DNA of 64,000 nt, from the NCBI GenBank assembly GCA_029866215.1, contig JARWZU010000066.1, positions 20,176 to 84,175 on the forward strand. Reading direction: 5' to 3'. The position numbers were made by a program, and so were the translations under genes. Positions 8,396 to 17,943 of this stretch are shown piece after piece (within the stretch, counting starts at the first letter, position 1; the number at the start of each line of letters is the position of its first letter). The notes beneath the pieces are model-generated. The model saw nothing but the letters and a program-made list of their open reading frames with translations, did not search any database and was not told the DNA's origin. Source of the stretch: Akkermansiaceae bacterium. Lineage in GTDB: Bacteria > Verrucomicrobiota > Verrucomicrobiia > Verrucomicrobiales > Akkermansiaceae.

Positions 8396-9703
8396 CTAAA
8401 AAGCCAACGACCCCCGACGCATATCCGGCGGACTGACGCGCCTCCATCCATGCTCAACTAGGACACACTTCCCCGCCCAACCTTCGTGGTAGCTTTTGCC
8501 GCATCCGTAGAAATCACCGTCTAAAACTTGGATTGATGCAGCGTCATCGACCCAGTCCTGTGTGCAAGCACCACCACTCGCAATGTAGCTTGTTAATTGA
8601 TAAGTGCCCATCGTGAGCGGCCATCGATCCACAACAAACTCGATCTCGCCATCGCCGCTCAACTTCATCAAACGCTTGTCCACCAAGTCAGTTGACAGCA
8701 CCAAAATCGGCGCAAGGTCTTTCACGACTGCAATGCTTATCCTGCAGTCCCTCAATTCAACCGCTGGGTTGGCGGTAAATGCGACGCGAATCCGTACCGT
8801 ACCACCAGAAAAAACCTCAGACACGACAGCCCCGGAACTATCCACAAAATAGACCGAAGTCACCCTTGCATCACCAACCCCTTGACGATCCACCCGATCG
8901 ACTAATGATGCCTGCGACAGCTTTCTAGAACTTGCTGCATAGTAATCCAACGCATCCATGGTTTTCCCATCGAAACCAATCTTGCCGCCTTCGAGTAAGA
9001 TACATCGTCCGCATAGATTTTGTATAACGCCAGTTTGGTGGCTAACAAAGAGGACAGTCCTTCCTCCTTTTTTCGATGCCTCTTCCATTTTGCCCAAGCA
9101 CTTTTTCTGAAAAGCCGCATCGCCAACCGCAAGAATCTCATCGACGATGAGAACGTCTGGCTCCAAATGGGCCGCGACCGAAAATGCGAGTCTAACGTAC
9201 ATTCCGCTACTGTAACGTTTAACCGGGGTATCAATAAATTGCTCGATTTCAGAAAATCCAACAATCTCATCAAATTTCTTTTTTATCTCAGCCCGTCGCA
9301 TTCCAAGTATCGCTCCATTAAGATAAATATTTTCTCTGCCACTTAACTCTGGATGGAAGCCAGTTCCGACCTCAAGCAAGCTTGCCACTCGTCCTCGAAG
9401 CCGCACCCTGCCTGCTGATGGTTCAGTGATACGGCTCAGAATCTTTAGCAAAGTGGATTTGCCAGCTCCATTCCGTCCGATTATCCCAACAACCTCACCT
9501 TCCTCAATCGAAAAGCTGAGGTCGCGTAATGCCCAAAAGTGCACGTCCTTTGTTCCTAATTTTATTGCAGCTCCATGCCTCCTCTTAAACGGTGAACGTA
9601 GCATATGATCGAGCTTATGCCGGAGACCATCACCGTGGAATCTTCCATCTCCTAATTGATAGCGCTTTGAGACACTATCAACGCATATGATTCTATTGCT
9701 CAT
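8396..9703 (-). CDS. wzt: Polysaccharide ABC exporter ATPase with C-terminal carbohydrate-binding domain (Wzt)
   Basis: The nucleotide-binding domain covers about residues 5-245: Walker A GRNGAGKST, signature YSSGMYVRLAFS and Walker B DVLIVDEILAVGD. This is followed by an approximately 150-residue beta-rich extension (from RVTSVYFVDSSGAVV to VLDGDFYGCG), the place of the Wzt_C domain that recognises a modified glycan end in O9a-type exporters. With the permease gene 17 bases downstream it forms a Wzm/Wzt pair that moves finished undecaprenyl-linked glycan across the inner membrane. The C-terminal domain suggests that the polymer carries a terminal tag. No obvious chain-terminating kinase or methyltransferase is seen nearby. 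Confidence 0.92.
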   Translation of the reverse strand: MSNRIICVDSVSKRYQLGDGRFHGDGLRHKLDHMLRSPFKRRHGAAIKLGTKDVHFWALRDLSFSIEEGEVVGIIGRNGAGKSTLLKILSRITEPSAGRVRLRGRVASLLEVGTGFHPELSGRENIYLNGAILGMRRAEIKKKFDEIVGFSEIEQFIDTPVKRYSSGMYVRLAFSVAAHLEPDVLIVDEILAVGDAAFQKKCLGKMEEASKKGGRTVLFVSHQTGVIQNLCGRCILLEGGKIGFDGKTMDALDYYAASSRKLSQASLVDRVDRQGVGDARVTSVYFVDSSGAVVSEVFSGGTVRIRVAFTANPAVELRDCRISIAVVKDLAPILVLSTDLVDKRLMKLSGDGEIEFVVDRWPLTMGTYQLTSYIASGGACTQDWVDDAASIQVLDGDFYGCGKSYHEGWAGKCVLVEHGWRRVSPPDMRRGSLAF

Positions 9704-9720
9704 AGTAATACAGAATAACT

Positions 9721-10533
9721 TTAAATCATATCCGCAAACGTCTTCTCAGTCGATCGGAAGTATCGGATTCCCGAGGCAATAATAATAATAATCATCACTG
9801 TAGTAAAAATGAGGCTTGGTATAAATGGCGCCTCTCCTCCCAAGATGGACCACCTAAAGCCATCTATTACACACACCATCGGGTTCAAAGAGTATATTAT
9901 TCTCCACTCTTCAGGTATAACTTTGCTAGAAAAGCCTACCGGCGATACATACAATCCGAATTGAACTACAAATGGAATAATATAACGAAAGTCCCGGTAT
10001 TTAACCATAAGAGATGAAACCCAAAGGCCGGCACCCAGCGCGGTTCCGATTGCTAGCATTACAAAGATTGGCAAACATAAAAATGATCGATGAATCGCAC
10101 ATCCATAAAATCCCATAAGACAAAGAAGGAGAAAAAAGGAAATCAGGAAATCTACTAGACTTGTGATTACGCTACTCACTGGGATAATCATGCGAGGAAA
10201 ATAAATTTTCGAAATCATTCCTGAGTTTGCAATAAGGCTGCTGCCAGAATCCGAAAAGGCCCCGGCAAAAAACTGCCATGGTAACATCGCGGAGAAGACG
10301 AGTACAGGGTAAGGATCCGAGCCAGATGGCATCTTGGCCACCCAACCAAATACAACCGTCAAGACTAGCATCGTCAGCAAAGGCCTAATCACAGCCCAAC
10401 TAACGCCAATAGCTGTCTGCTTGTATCTAACAAGAATGTCTCGCCACGCCAGGAACACAAGTAGCTCGCGATAGCGCCAGAGATCACGCCAGTACTGCCG
10501 TTCGATCATCCCTTTTTCGATGACTATTTCCAT
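9721..10533 (-). CDS. wzm: Polysaccharide ABC exporter permease (Wzm)
   Basis: A membrane protein of 270 residues with about six hydrophobic segments in ABC-2 style. It opens with a short cytoplasmic amphipathic region (YWRDLWRYRELLVFLAWRDI) and then VRYKQTAIGVSWAVIRPL, the hallmark of the TagG/Wzm/KpsM permeases. The loop SPVGFSSKVIPEEWR and LNPMVCVIDGFRW near the end are also typical. It forms the channel for the glycan together with the adjacent Wzt ATPase. The gene lies 41 bases after a GT2 gene and is clearly co-transcribed with it by spacing. Confidence 0.93.
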   Translation of the reverse strand: MEIVIEKGMIERQYWRDLWRYRELLVFLAWRDILVRYKQTAIGVSWAVIRPLLTMLVLTVVFGWVAKMPSGSDPYPVLVFSAMLPWQFFAGAFSDSGSSLIANSGMISKIYFPRMIIPVSSVITSLVDFLISFFLLLCLMGFYGCAIHRSFLCLPIFVMLAIGTALGAGLWVSSLMVKYRDFRYIIPFVVQFGLYVSPVGFSSKVIPEEWRIIYSLNPMVCVIDGFRWSILGGEAPFIPSLIFTTVMIIIIIASGIRYFRSTEKTFADMI

Positions 10534-10574
10534 ATTATAAGGTATTCTAGCTCCGGAAAATCACCCATTGCCGT

Positions 10575-11525
10575 TCATGCACCTATCGCTGGTAAAAGGG
10601 TTGGTGCGCATTCTACCCGCGGCCAACATAGTCGGCGACGATTCAATTTCTGATGAAACCGTAGTGCCGCCAGCCTGAGTCTTGCAACCCACCGCTTTAC
10701 CTGGCAGCAATCACGAATTGAGGTGAGACAGAGAACCTCGATATTTGCTTCATGAAGACACCTGCTGATCAGCGACAAAAGCGCCCGTTCGGAATCTGGT
10801 ACCCACCTCACACAACGGCTGATGACTTGCTGCCAGGCAATCGCGTGACAAAGTTGATCACGCATCGCCGTCACACCAATCCCCAATGTTTCATTATATT
10901 TTTTTACTAACTGCCTTTCGTCGAATCCCCATGGACCTAGGCAGGCAAGTCTGAACGCAAGGTCATGATCTTCAAGAAGTTTGAGATCTTCGCAGAATCC
11001 ACCTACCGCCTCAAATGCTGAGCGCCATATGAGGGCAACCTGGTTGAATAAAATAAATCTCGTCGCGATGACCAGCTCGGGGTTCGTCCAATACCCACGT
11101 TCTAAACTGCAGTCGACCCCAGCAACGCTAAACGAAGTAGTTTGAGAACCATTTGGATCGATGATCAGGGCATCGCAAATACAGCAAGGCACCTGTTCGC
11201 CACTGCGCAGCAGAAGTTCAACTTGGATCGCAATTTTGTCTGATTCCCAACAATCATCCGAATCAAGAAACGAGAGGAATTTCCCCGTGGCCAACCTTGC
11301 CCCAGTGTTCCTCGCGGCCGACGGTCCCGACTGTTGCTGAGACATCCAGCAAATTCTCTCTCCGTAGGATCCGAGGATTGACGCGGTATCGTCCGTCGAG
11401 CCATCATCTACGACAATCAACTCTACATCGGGGTAGGTTTGATTCAATACGCTACGAATTGCCCGACCTAGTGTGCTCGATCTATTGTAGGTTGGAATAA
11501 TGACTGAGACCAAGGATTGTTGCAT
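10575..11525 (-). CDS. Glycosyltransferase family 2
   Basis: A GT-A-fold inverting glycosyltransferase of 316 residues. Near the N-terminus are SVIIPTYNRSSTLGRAIRS and VVDDGSTD for nucleotide binding, then SGPSAARNTG and the metal-binding FLDSDDCW. The region after residue 200 is less conserved and would set the acceptor. No membrane span is evident. It likely adds one sugar of the repeat unit at the cytoplasmic face of the inner membrane. The ABC permease gene follows 41 bases downstream and the O-antigen ligase/polymerase-like gene precedes it by 44 bases. Confidence 0.88.
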   Translation of the reverse strand: MQQSLVSVIIPTYNRSSTLGRAIRSVLNQTYPDVELIVVDDGSTDDTASILGSYGERICWMSQQQSGPSAARNTGARLATGKFLSFLDSDDCWESDKIAIQVELLLRSGEQVPCCICDALIIDPNGSQTTSFSVAGVDCSLERGYWTNPELVIATRFILFNQVALIWRSAFEAVGGFCEDLKLLEDHDLAFRLACLGPWGFDERQLVKKYNETLGIGVTAMRDQLCHAIAWQQVISRCVRWVPDSERALLSLISRCLHEANIEVLCLTSIRDCCQVKRWVARLRLAALRFHQKLNRRRLCWPRVECAPTLLPAIGA

Positions 11526-11569
11526 TCTAGTTTGTCAGTTAATCTGGGTCATGAAACGCAGTATTCTCT

Positions 11570-12928
11570 TTATATTGTAATCGTGTTTCCATGACGACAT
11601 CTCGATTCGCCATCCCAATTGGCCTGGGGCGGCGTGTCACCGGAAGCCCTATTTAATGTGGGCCCACAATCTGATGAGTAAGTTGAACTTAGGATCGCAA
11701 TGCACAGCCAAAGGTAAATAATCGATTGATCAAAATAGGCAACTGATAGTCCTGTGATCGCATGTGCAAACAGAGCGCATCCAATACACCAGACAAAGAA
11801 TGCCACGGTAATATCCTCAGCCTCGAAGCGCTTACATGCATTTCCAACCCAGCAAAACGATGTCCACATGATCCATATAAACATTGTCATTCCAAGCAAA
11901 CCTGCTGTTACTCCAAACCCAATGTAAACATTAGTGATATCAGTATGATGTGGATCTAAAGCGAAACCCTGATTCGGCATCCAGTGCCTTGTCTCATCGG
12001 TTCCGAATGCCCACCATTCAGAAAAATGCCTGAAGGTTTGATCAATGAGATACGACCGGTGCCACCCAGTGCTTCCGCCAGAGATATCGATCTTGGAGAT
12101 TAAATAATATGGTGGCTTTGACATTGTCAGCATCAGCATAAGATACAGTGCGACTGCGATTTTTTGCATTGCTGGCACGTATCTACGAAACCAGAATAAA
12201 AAGGTCGCGCCCAACCCAGCAAGGGCGCTCATCACGGGTCCGCTTGATGCGCTGGCGAACGTTATTACTAGACAGGCGATGATCCCAAGGACAGCAGCAC
12301 TGCGACGGCGTCTTATAATTCCGATGAACAGGGGTATGCAGGTTGCGCCTACCGTACCCGCAAGAATTGGATGCCTGAAGGGGCCTTGTGCTCGTAACGA
12401 GCCCTCACGGATCAGAACATGATTAGGCACCCCACCAAATGAGGCAAACAGATTTCGTCCCGTAATTTTTTCAGATAGCATCTCTACGGCGATTGGGATC
12501 AACAACAATGCGACAATGGAAAGCACGTACGTCGCCTCGTTTAGGTTTGCACACCAAATTCGAATCAAAAAGTAAAATAGGGTTTGGTTAAAAACAATCC
12601 CACAGGCATACACAACTCCTGCGCGGGCTTGGTCGTGAAAAACGCTGCATAAAATCACCCACACGCTCCAACCGATCATCAAAAAGTCAATCCGATTCAT
12701 CTTTCCTAGCAATCTCTCACCCTTGAGGCAGACCCTAACTACCCCAACGAGAAGAAGCATTCGATAGATGGGCAGCGAGACCTGGCCAACCTTGATTCCT
12801 TGTGCCATCGTCATGTAGGTGCATCCAACTAAGAGAGGTACGACTGCCCATCTGCGTGGCACGATGAGAAGCGCCCCTGCAACGCCAGCAAAAAATATAA
12901 TAGCCGCTAGGTTCATCCGTTTCGTCAA
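11570..12928 (-). CDS. O-antigen ligase/polymerase-like membrane protein (Wzy/WaaL superfamily)
   Basis: A very hydrophobic protein of 452 residues with roughly eleven to twelve predicted membrane segments and one larger periplasmic loop (about residues 270-335) containing a TDETRHWMPNQGFALDPHH segment. This layout is that of the Wzy/WaaL superfamily, which joins lipid-linked glycans to each other or to lipid A core. The sequence does not say which. In a cluster that also has Wzm/Wzt, a ligase would fit a lipopolysaccharide route, while a polymerase would fit the Wzz-like protein. The C-terminal 35 residues are polar and may be disordered. Confidence 0.78.
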   Translation of the reverse strand: MTKRMNLAAIIFFAGVAGALLIVPRRWAVVPLLVGCTYMTMAQGIKVGQVSLPIYRMLLLVGVVRVCLKGERLLGKMNRIDFLMIGWSVWVILCSVFHDQARAGVVYACGIVFNQTLFYFLIRIWCANLNEATYVLSIVALLLIPIAVEMLSEKITGRNLFASFGGVPNHVLIREGSLRAQGPFRHPILAGTVGATCIPLFIGIIRRRRSAAVLGIIACLVITFASASSGPVMSALAGLGATFLFWFRRYVPAMQKIAVALYLMLMLTMSKPPYYLISKIDISGGSTGWHRSYLIDQTFRHFSEWWAFGTDETRHWMPNQGFALDPHHTDITNVYIGFGVTAGLLGMTMFIWIMWTSFCWVGNACKRFEAEDITVAFFVWCIGCALFAHAITGLSVAYFDQSIIYLWLCIAILSSTYSSDCGPTLNRASGDTPPQANWDGESRCRHGNTITI

Positions 12929-12994
12929 AAATTGGGTATCGAGACGATTGTAATTACCTGTGACCTGTGCCGTTTGTTGTGATTGCGTTGAGTC

Positions 12995-14158
12995 TCAACC
13001 AATTTCAAAGGACATTACACCATCAATTACCCTGTTGATCTCAGACTTCGTGATGCTGTTATAGAATGGGAGGCGTATGATGCGATCGCTTATCGATTCT
13101 GCAACTGGACAGTCTCCAGCCCTTGACCCAAATTTTGCACCCATACTCGAGAGGTGCAATGGCAGGTAATGAAACGGGCTCGTTATCCTTAAACACTTTA
13201 GGTGTTCTATTAGATCCTGCCTCGCATCTAATGATGGCATTAGCAAATAATACATGTGATATGCCTGCTCGCAATGCATTGGAACATGCGGTTGTTCTAC
13301 CCCGCATTCGACGGCCCATTCTCTAAGGGAATCATCATAATCAATCCACGAGTTTTTACGAATCGCCTGAATCTCGTGAAATGTTTCAAACTGCGCATAG
13401 AGGTATGCCGCAAGCAAGTCTGCCGGGAGGTGGCTTGATCCGATATCAACCCATGTATATTTATCAACCAATCCTCTAAAGAATCGATTTCGATTTGTTC
13501 CCTTTTCCCGTATGATCTCTGCCCTCTCGGTGAAATCTTCGTCGTTAATAAGAAGTGCACCGCCTTCACCACAGTTGAAATTCTTGGTTTCGTGAAAACT
13601 TTGTGTCGCCATCGCTCCAATCGCACCGAGATTTCGCCCTTTGTATTTACCAAATAGGCCATGCGCGTTGTCTTCCACGACGGGAATTCCATTTCGATTC
13701 GCCACACTCATGATGTGGTCCATTTCACACGCAACCCCAGCATAGTGAACTGGGACGATAGCCTTGGTTTGGCCACTTATGAGGTCCTCTAGGCATTTTT
13801 CATCAAGATTTAACGTATCGGGCTTTACATCGCAGAATACAGGCTTCGCGCCACGAAGTACGAATGCGTTTGCAGTTGAGACAAAGGTGAATGATGGAAG
13901 GATTACCTCATCGCCTGGCTGGATGTTCAACAGCACCGCTGCCATCTCCAATGCATCTGTGCACGAGGTCGTTAACAATGCTCTGGCAACCCCGATTTCC
14001 TGCTCGAGGAAACCTTGGCATCTTTTGGTAAATGAACCATCCCCACAAGTATGTGAATTATCAACCGCTATTTTCATATATGCAAATGAGTTTTTCGCAG
14101 CATATGGGCGATTGAATTCTATAAGCTCAGTTGCGCTAGCATCCTGAATTGTGTTCAT
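12995..14158 (-). CDS. wecE: dTDP-4-amino-4,6-dideoxy-sugar transaminase (WecE/RffA-like, PLP-dependent)
   Basis: A DegT/DnrJ/EryC1/StrS-family aminotransferase of 387 residues. The start IEFNRPYAAKNSFAYM and GDGSFTKRCQGFLE match WecE/RffA closely, as does SFHETKNFNCGEGGAL, which carries the Schiff-base lysine. PLP-phosphate contacts appear around TTSCTDALEMAA, and VVEDNAHGLFGKYKGR holds the ring-stacking region. It would transfer an amino group from glutamate to C4 of a dTDP-4-keto-6-deoxyhexose (Fuc4N in enterobacteria). The dTDP-sugar-forming genes (rmlA, rmlB) are not in the window. Spacing of about 66-101 bases on each side leaves room for its own promoter. Confidence 0.88.
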   Translation of the reverse strand: MNTIQDASATELIEFNRPYAAKNSFAYMKIAVDNSHTCGDGSFTKRCQGFLEQEIGVARALLTTSCTDALEMAAVLLNIQPGDEVILPSFTFVSTANAFVLRGAKPVFCDVKPDTLNLDEKCLEDLISGQTKAIVPVHYAGVACEMDHIMSVANRNGIPVVEDNAHGLFGKYKGRNLGAIGAMATQSFHETKNFNCGEGGALLINDEDFTERAEIIREKGTNRNRFFRGLVDKYTWVDIGSSHLPADLLAAYLYAQFETFHEIQAIRKNSWIDYDDSLREWAVECGVEQPHVPMHCEQAYHMYYLLMPSLDARQDLIEHLKCLRITSPFHYLPLHLSSMGAKFGSRAGDCPVAESISDRIIRLPFYNSITKSEINRVIDGVMSFEIG

Positions 14159-14259
14159 AATATTTTAGATGGATAGATTATGTCGATTTTAATGGTGTAT
14201 CCCAGGGTATGCGCAGAGGCGAACCCTGAGTCATCGAGGATGTTGAACCTCATCGATCG

Positions 14260-15471
14260 TCAGTTGCGTTGATGCGAGTCCATCAGCGGTTTGTGTTGCC
14301 TGACCATCCGCTCGTACGCCTTTACCATCCTAATTCCCGCTGCCTCCCAAGTGATTTCATCAATGGATTGAAGCGATCTGCTCGTCAGCCTGTTAAGTAG
14401 GGTTCGGTCACCATCCACTCGTGAAATGTGTTCGGCAAGCGCCGCAGCGTCACCAGCAGGGTGAACAAGTGCATTTTCCTCATGCTCGCAGATTGCACCA
14501 GATGCGTCAGATACCAGGAGGAGGCAGCCAGCGGCCCTTGCATCGTAGGTAACAAGCGCGCTGCCTTCCTCAATGCTAGGAAGGATCAGAACGTCACAAT
14601 TTCGCATGACCTCCGATAAGTCGCTCCGGTATCCGATCAATGTTACACTTGGGTGTGATAGTTTGTCGGAAAGGCGCTCCGCATAACCCGGTATGAACTC
14701 ACCAGCGATCAGGAACCTGCCCGACTCGCACGCGCTAGATGACAACCATGCATCCAATGCATAATGAAGCCCTTTCCTTGGAGTGCAAGCTGCTGCGAAG
14801 AGAGCAGTTAGGCCGCCGGACTTATGATATTCTTCTGAGGATGTGGAGCGAGAGGATTTAAACCCATATTGGAAACGCTCAATTTTTGATGGGTTAATGC
14901 CATAATTTACAAACGTCTGCGCAACAAACTCAGATGGGCAAAACAGGTAGTCAGCCGCATCATATTCCAATTCCTCCCGTGTTAGCTGCGCTGCATTAAA
15001 CTCGTGGGAGCTACCATGAGGCATTTTCATTTCCAATCGCTTACATTCTGCCTGAACCACTTCGTAGGCGTAACGTGTGTGAGCGTTGCAACGCTCTAGA
15101 ACCGTTGGAATACCTAGCTTGACGGCGGCCCGGACGGTCTCAAGTGAGCCTAATGCGAATCCATGAACAATATCATACCTGTTGGGGTTCTTGAGCAGCC
15201 ATCGGGACGTCATCCAATCGTGGATCCTGCAGGAACCAATCCTCCCAAATAAACGATAAGGAACTCGGAGCTTCCCACGGCTTAGGGTTGTGTTTACGTG
15301 AATGCCTTCCGAGAATTGCTTATGAAGAACACCGGTGCAGACAGTCACATCGGCACCTGCTGCGCGTATTGATTCAACATGTTCCCAAGCTGCATAACAA
15401 ATGCCAGTTGCACCAATCTTATGCGGGAAACTATAGAGGACACGTATTTTATCAACCATGTGACGATCCAT
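14260..15471 (-). CDS. Glycosyltransferase family 4 (GT-B fold)
   Basis: A retaining GT-B glycosyltransferase of 403 residues. The N-terminal half has HKIGATGICYAAWEHVESI, an acceptor-side glycine-rich loop, and the C-terminal half shows LFAAACTPRKGLHYALDAW, FLIAGEF and the E-x7-E type donor site in LPSIEEGSALVTYDARAAG. The segment CPSEFVAQTFVNYGI is the usual link between the two domains. Donor specificity is not readable. Met6 (MVDKIRVLYSFPHK) is another possible start. It lies 42 bases downstream of the large secreted protein gene. Confidence 0.88.
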   Translation of the reverse strand: MDRHMVDKIRVLYSFPHKIGATGICYAAWEHVESIRAAGADVTVCTGVLHKQFSEGIHVNTTLSRGKLRVPYRLFGRIGSCRIHDWMTSRWLLKNPNRYDIVHGFALGSLETVRAAVKLGIPTVLERCNAHTRYAYEVVQAECKRLEMKMPHGSSHEFNAAQLTREELEYDAADYLFCPSEFVAQTFVNYGINPSKIERFQYGFKSSRSTSSEEYHKSGGLTALFAAACTPRKGLHYALDAWLSSSACESGRFLIAGEFIPGYAERLSDKLSHPSVTLIGYRSDLSEVMRNCDVLILPSIEEGSALVTYDARAAGCLLLVSDASGAICEHEENALVHPAGDAAALAEHISRVDGDRTLLNRLTSRSLQSIDEITWEAAGIRMVKAYERMVRQHKPLMDSHQRN

Positions 15472-15513
15472 CTTAAGGACAGTGGACGCGGTCTCAATCG
15501 GACCAATCTTTAC

Positions 15514-17814
15514 CTATTGCCCAATTACCCTCAGGCCCTTTGGTGCAGATGGGCGAACCTCAACGACCCCATGATTTGTCACGGTTTGTGAACCGGCAGT
15601 AGCGATGAGAGCCATGTTATTGAAGGTGGCAAGGTTTGCTTGCTCGGTTCTGAATTGAAAATTTTGTGCTAGTACGACTGGTATCGAGCCATTTGCCGAT
15701 ACAGTCACGCCGTAGGTCTTTGAGATCGGATCTACCGAAAGCCTTAAGCTATAGATTACTCCAGGTGCATAGGGATAGTCGATCGCTGACGTATACGCTC
15801 CAGCATTCCGCACATCAATTCTGCCACTACTATTGAATCTCACGATGCATGCAAGGTCTGAGTAAGCGGCTACAGGTGAAATACCCCCGAGTCCAATCAC
15901 AGCGTCGATGTTGTTTCCTGAGGCAACCATATCAAAGCCATAGGTGAATGGTATTGACTTCGGCGTGAAGTTTACTGAGTTCCATACTGGACTACCAACA
16001 ACTGCGCCGATAAGGTAGCTACCGCTTGCGACAGCGCTTGATGCAATACCAGATTTCTGGGCAAATGCTTTGATGGTGGTGTTTATGGGAACCGAGATTG
16101 GACCTGTATAAATGGAACTGGTTGTGGTTGGATCCGTTCCGTCTGAGGTGAATCGAATCGTTGAACCCACAGTTGAACTGCTAAGGGCCACCATTTGTGG
16201 CGCACCATATGCACTAGGCACTGGATTGAAGACTGGCAATCCTGCACCTATAGCAATGTCTGCCTGAGCTACAGCACTCGTGGTTAAGCCTGCCGCAGAA
16301 GCGATTGCCTTGATCGTTGTCGTTGATGCAATACTAATTGGGCCGGTATAAGCTATGTCCGACGTTCCAGGTGTATTCCCATTGAGCGTATATCGTATGG
16401 TCGCCGAAAGAGTGGGTGTCGAAATTGAGACCGCTTGTGGGGTATCAAAACTGCCGCTTGCGGGGACAATTATCGGGGTAACCACAGCATTGCTCGTGGG
16501 AGGCGGCACTGCGTTTTGTTTATAGGCCGCATACATCTCAGCGGTAAAGGTCGTCCCATCCCCTGCAATGGAATGGTATCGCGCCATGTAACCAAATGCT
16601 GGGGGGTGATTCCATACATTCTGAGCACCCATCAAGTATGCTGCCAACCATGGCCCCATCATCCCTGGACCCACCACCGATCGGTACCCAGTGTTCCACG
16701 TGCGATTGTCCCAGAACGGCTCCCAGCGGTGCCTCACGCCCCATTCTGCAATTCCCACGTCCTGCTGGACATAGGTCGATGTCACATATCCAGGGTAGTC
16801 CATGTTGACCACACGTCCGACATCCGCCTGAGTCACGGTGAACGTCTGGGTGTCTTCCTGAAAGATATCAGGATTCTCTGCCATGGACTTAAGGGCTGTG
16901 TCATTGAGCATCAGTGCGGCCAATACAAGCGGAAGCTTGCGCCCACACTTATGCCCGCCATCGTGATAGAAACCGCCGCCATTTTGTACATACGCATAGA
17001 TGTCTAGTCCATTCTGCACCATCTGGATCGCAATTGGCTGCTTATCCGCAAGAGGTTGATTTGTGTTTAGCCAAAGGCCGACCTGCCCGAACTTCATTGC
17101 AGTTTCACGACCATATTGTTTATCACCATCGGCGGTATTGTCCACCGGTTGAAGGCTATTGCCTGACCAGATATTTGCCCATTCAAACCAAGGAAGGGGC
17201 GGCACCTGGGACTGAATCGTAGATTTCGAGGGCGTCGATGGGACTGATGGGTAGGTCTGCAGTACTCCCCAATTAAGCTGGCTGATATTCCACCTTACCG
17301 TGCGATCCGTTCCGAAGATACTTGGTCGGAAGCTACCAGCGGGCGGGGCAGAACCCAAGACGGTAAGCGCACAAATAGTTTTCAGATAGGTTGGATAGAC
17401 CCATTGGCTATTCGCCGACACCAAGACGTCATTTACCTTAAGAGTGAATGGAAGTGAAAGCGCAACGTTGAGTGATGGCTGGTAGGAGATCGATGGAGTG
17501 ATCGATGGATGGCTATCGAACCCTTGGGCAGCATTTGGCGTGGGATTGACCATCGAGCCATGCTGCACCCCATCGACGCTTTGTGTGGGATTCGGGGTGA
17601 TCCCCGTAATTGTAACAGGACCAATCACCCAAGGTTCACCATTGGCGAATGTTCCAGTAGTCCGATCTGCTGAAAAATTCCACGTAATCCCCTTGTAGGT
17701 TACGGAGGTAACTGCCTGCAAACATGTCACCTGTGTGACGAATCCACATATAAGTAGCAGTGCATATTGATGCCCAAATCTGATACCCATGAAAATAGTG
17801 AGAAAGTTTTTCAT
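15514..17814 (-). CDS. Large secreted protein with two chitobiase C-terminal-type domains
   Basis: A 766-residue protein with a signal peptide (h-region YALLLICGFVTQVTCLQA near residues 18-35). Residues about 40-430 are aromatic-rich (PPLPWFEWANIWSGN, GGFYHDGGHKCGRKLPLVL, HRWEPFWDNRTWNTGYRS) and could be an alpha-barrel or other carbohydrate-active domain, but I cannot name the family. Two copies of a CHB_HEX_C-type beta domain follow (about 440-515 and 520-595), each with the TIRYT-NGxxP pattern and a YTGPISI-type stretch. A concanavalin-like C-terminal module is possible. Embedded in the polysaccharide cluster with its own AT-rich leader, it may process or bind the exported glycan (inference). 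Confidence 0.7.
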   Translation of the reverse strand: MKNFLTIFMGIRFGHQYALLLICGFVTQVTCLQAVTSVTYKGITWNFSADRTTGTFANGEPWVIGPVTITGITPNPTQSVDGVQHGSMVNPTPNAAQGFDSHPSITPSISYQPSLNVALSLPFTLKVNDVLVSANSQWVYPTYLKTICALTVLGSAPPAGSFRPSIFGTDRTVRWNISQLNWGVLQTYPSVPSTPSKSTIQSQVPPLPWFEWANIWSGNSLQPVDNTADGDKQYGRETAMKFGQVGLWLNTNQPLADKQPIAIQMVQNGLDIYAYVQNGGGFYHDGGHKCGRKLPLVLAALMLNDTALKSMAENPDIFQEDTQTFTVTQADVGRVVNMDYPGYVTSTYVQQDVGIAEWGVRHRWEPFWDNRTWNTGYRSVVGPGMMGPWLAAYLMGAQNVWNHPPAFGYMARYHSIAGDGTTFTAEMYAAYKQNAVPPPTSNAVVTPIIVPASGSFDTPQAVSISTPTLSATIRYTLNGNTPGTSDIAYTGPISIASTTTIKAIASAAGLTTSAVAQADIAIGAGLPVFNPVPSAYGAPQMVALSSSTVGSTIRFTSDGTDPTTTSSIYTGPISVPINTTIKAFAQKSGIASSAVASGSYLIGAVVGSPVWNSVNFTPKSIPFTYGFDMVASGNNIDAVIGLGGISPVAAYSDLACIVRFNSSGRIDVRNAGAYTSAIDYPYAPGVIYSLRLSVDPISKTYGVTVSANGSIPVVLAQNFQFRTEQANLATFNNMALIATAGSQTVTNHGVVEVRPSAPKGLRVIGQ

Positions 17815-17847
17815 TTTTACAATAATTTATTAAATTTAAAAAAATTA

Positions 17848-17913
17848 AGCACGTCATCCGAAAGACCTAATTTGGCGGCCTTAATAATCAACAACGTATT
17901 TATATCACGTGCT
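17848..17913 (-). terminator. Possible terminator between glycosyltransferase and secreted-protein genes
   Basis: On the minus strand, arms of 10 bases (AGCACGTGAT against ATGACGTGCT, 9 of 10 paired) are 46 bases apart. They are followed by TAATTTTTTT before the AT-rich leader of the next gene. The loop is large for an intrinsic terminator, so this may instead be an operator pair. It separates the upstream glycosyltransferase operon from the secreted-protein gene, whose promoter probably lies in the same 129-base gap. Confidence 0.3.
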
Positions 17914-17943
17914 GAAATAATCAATGGTTTTGCTAAGATTATG

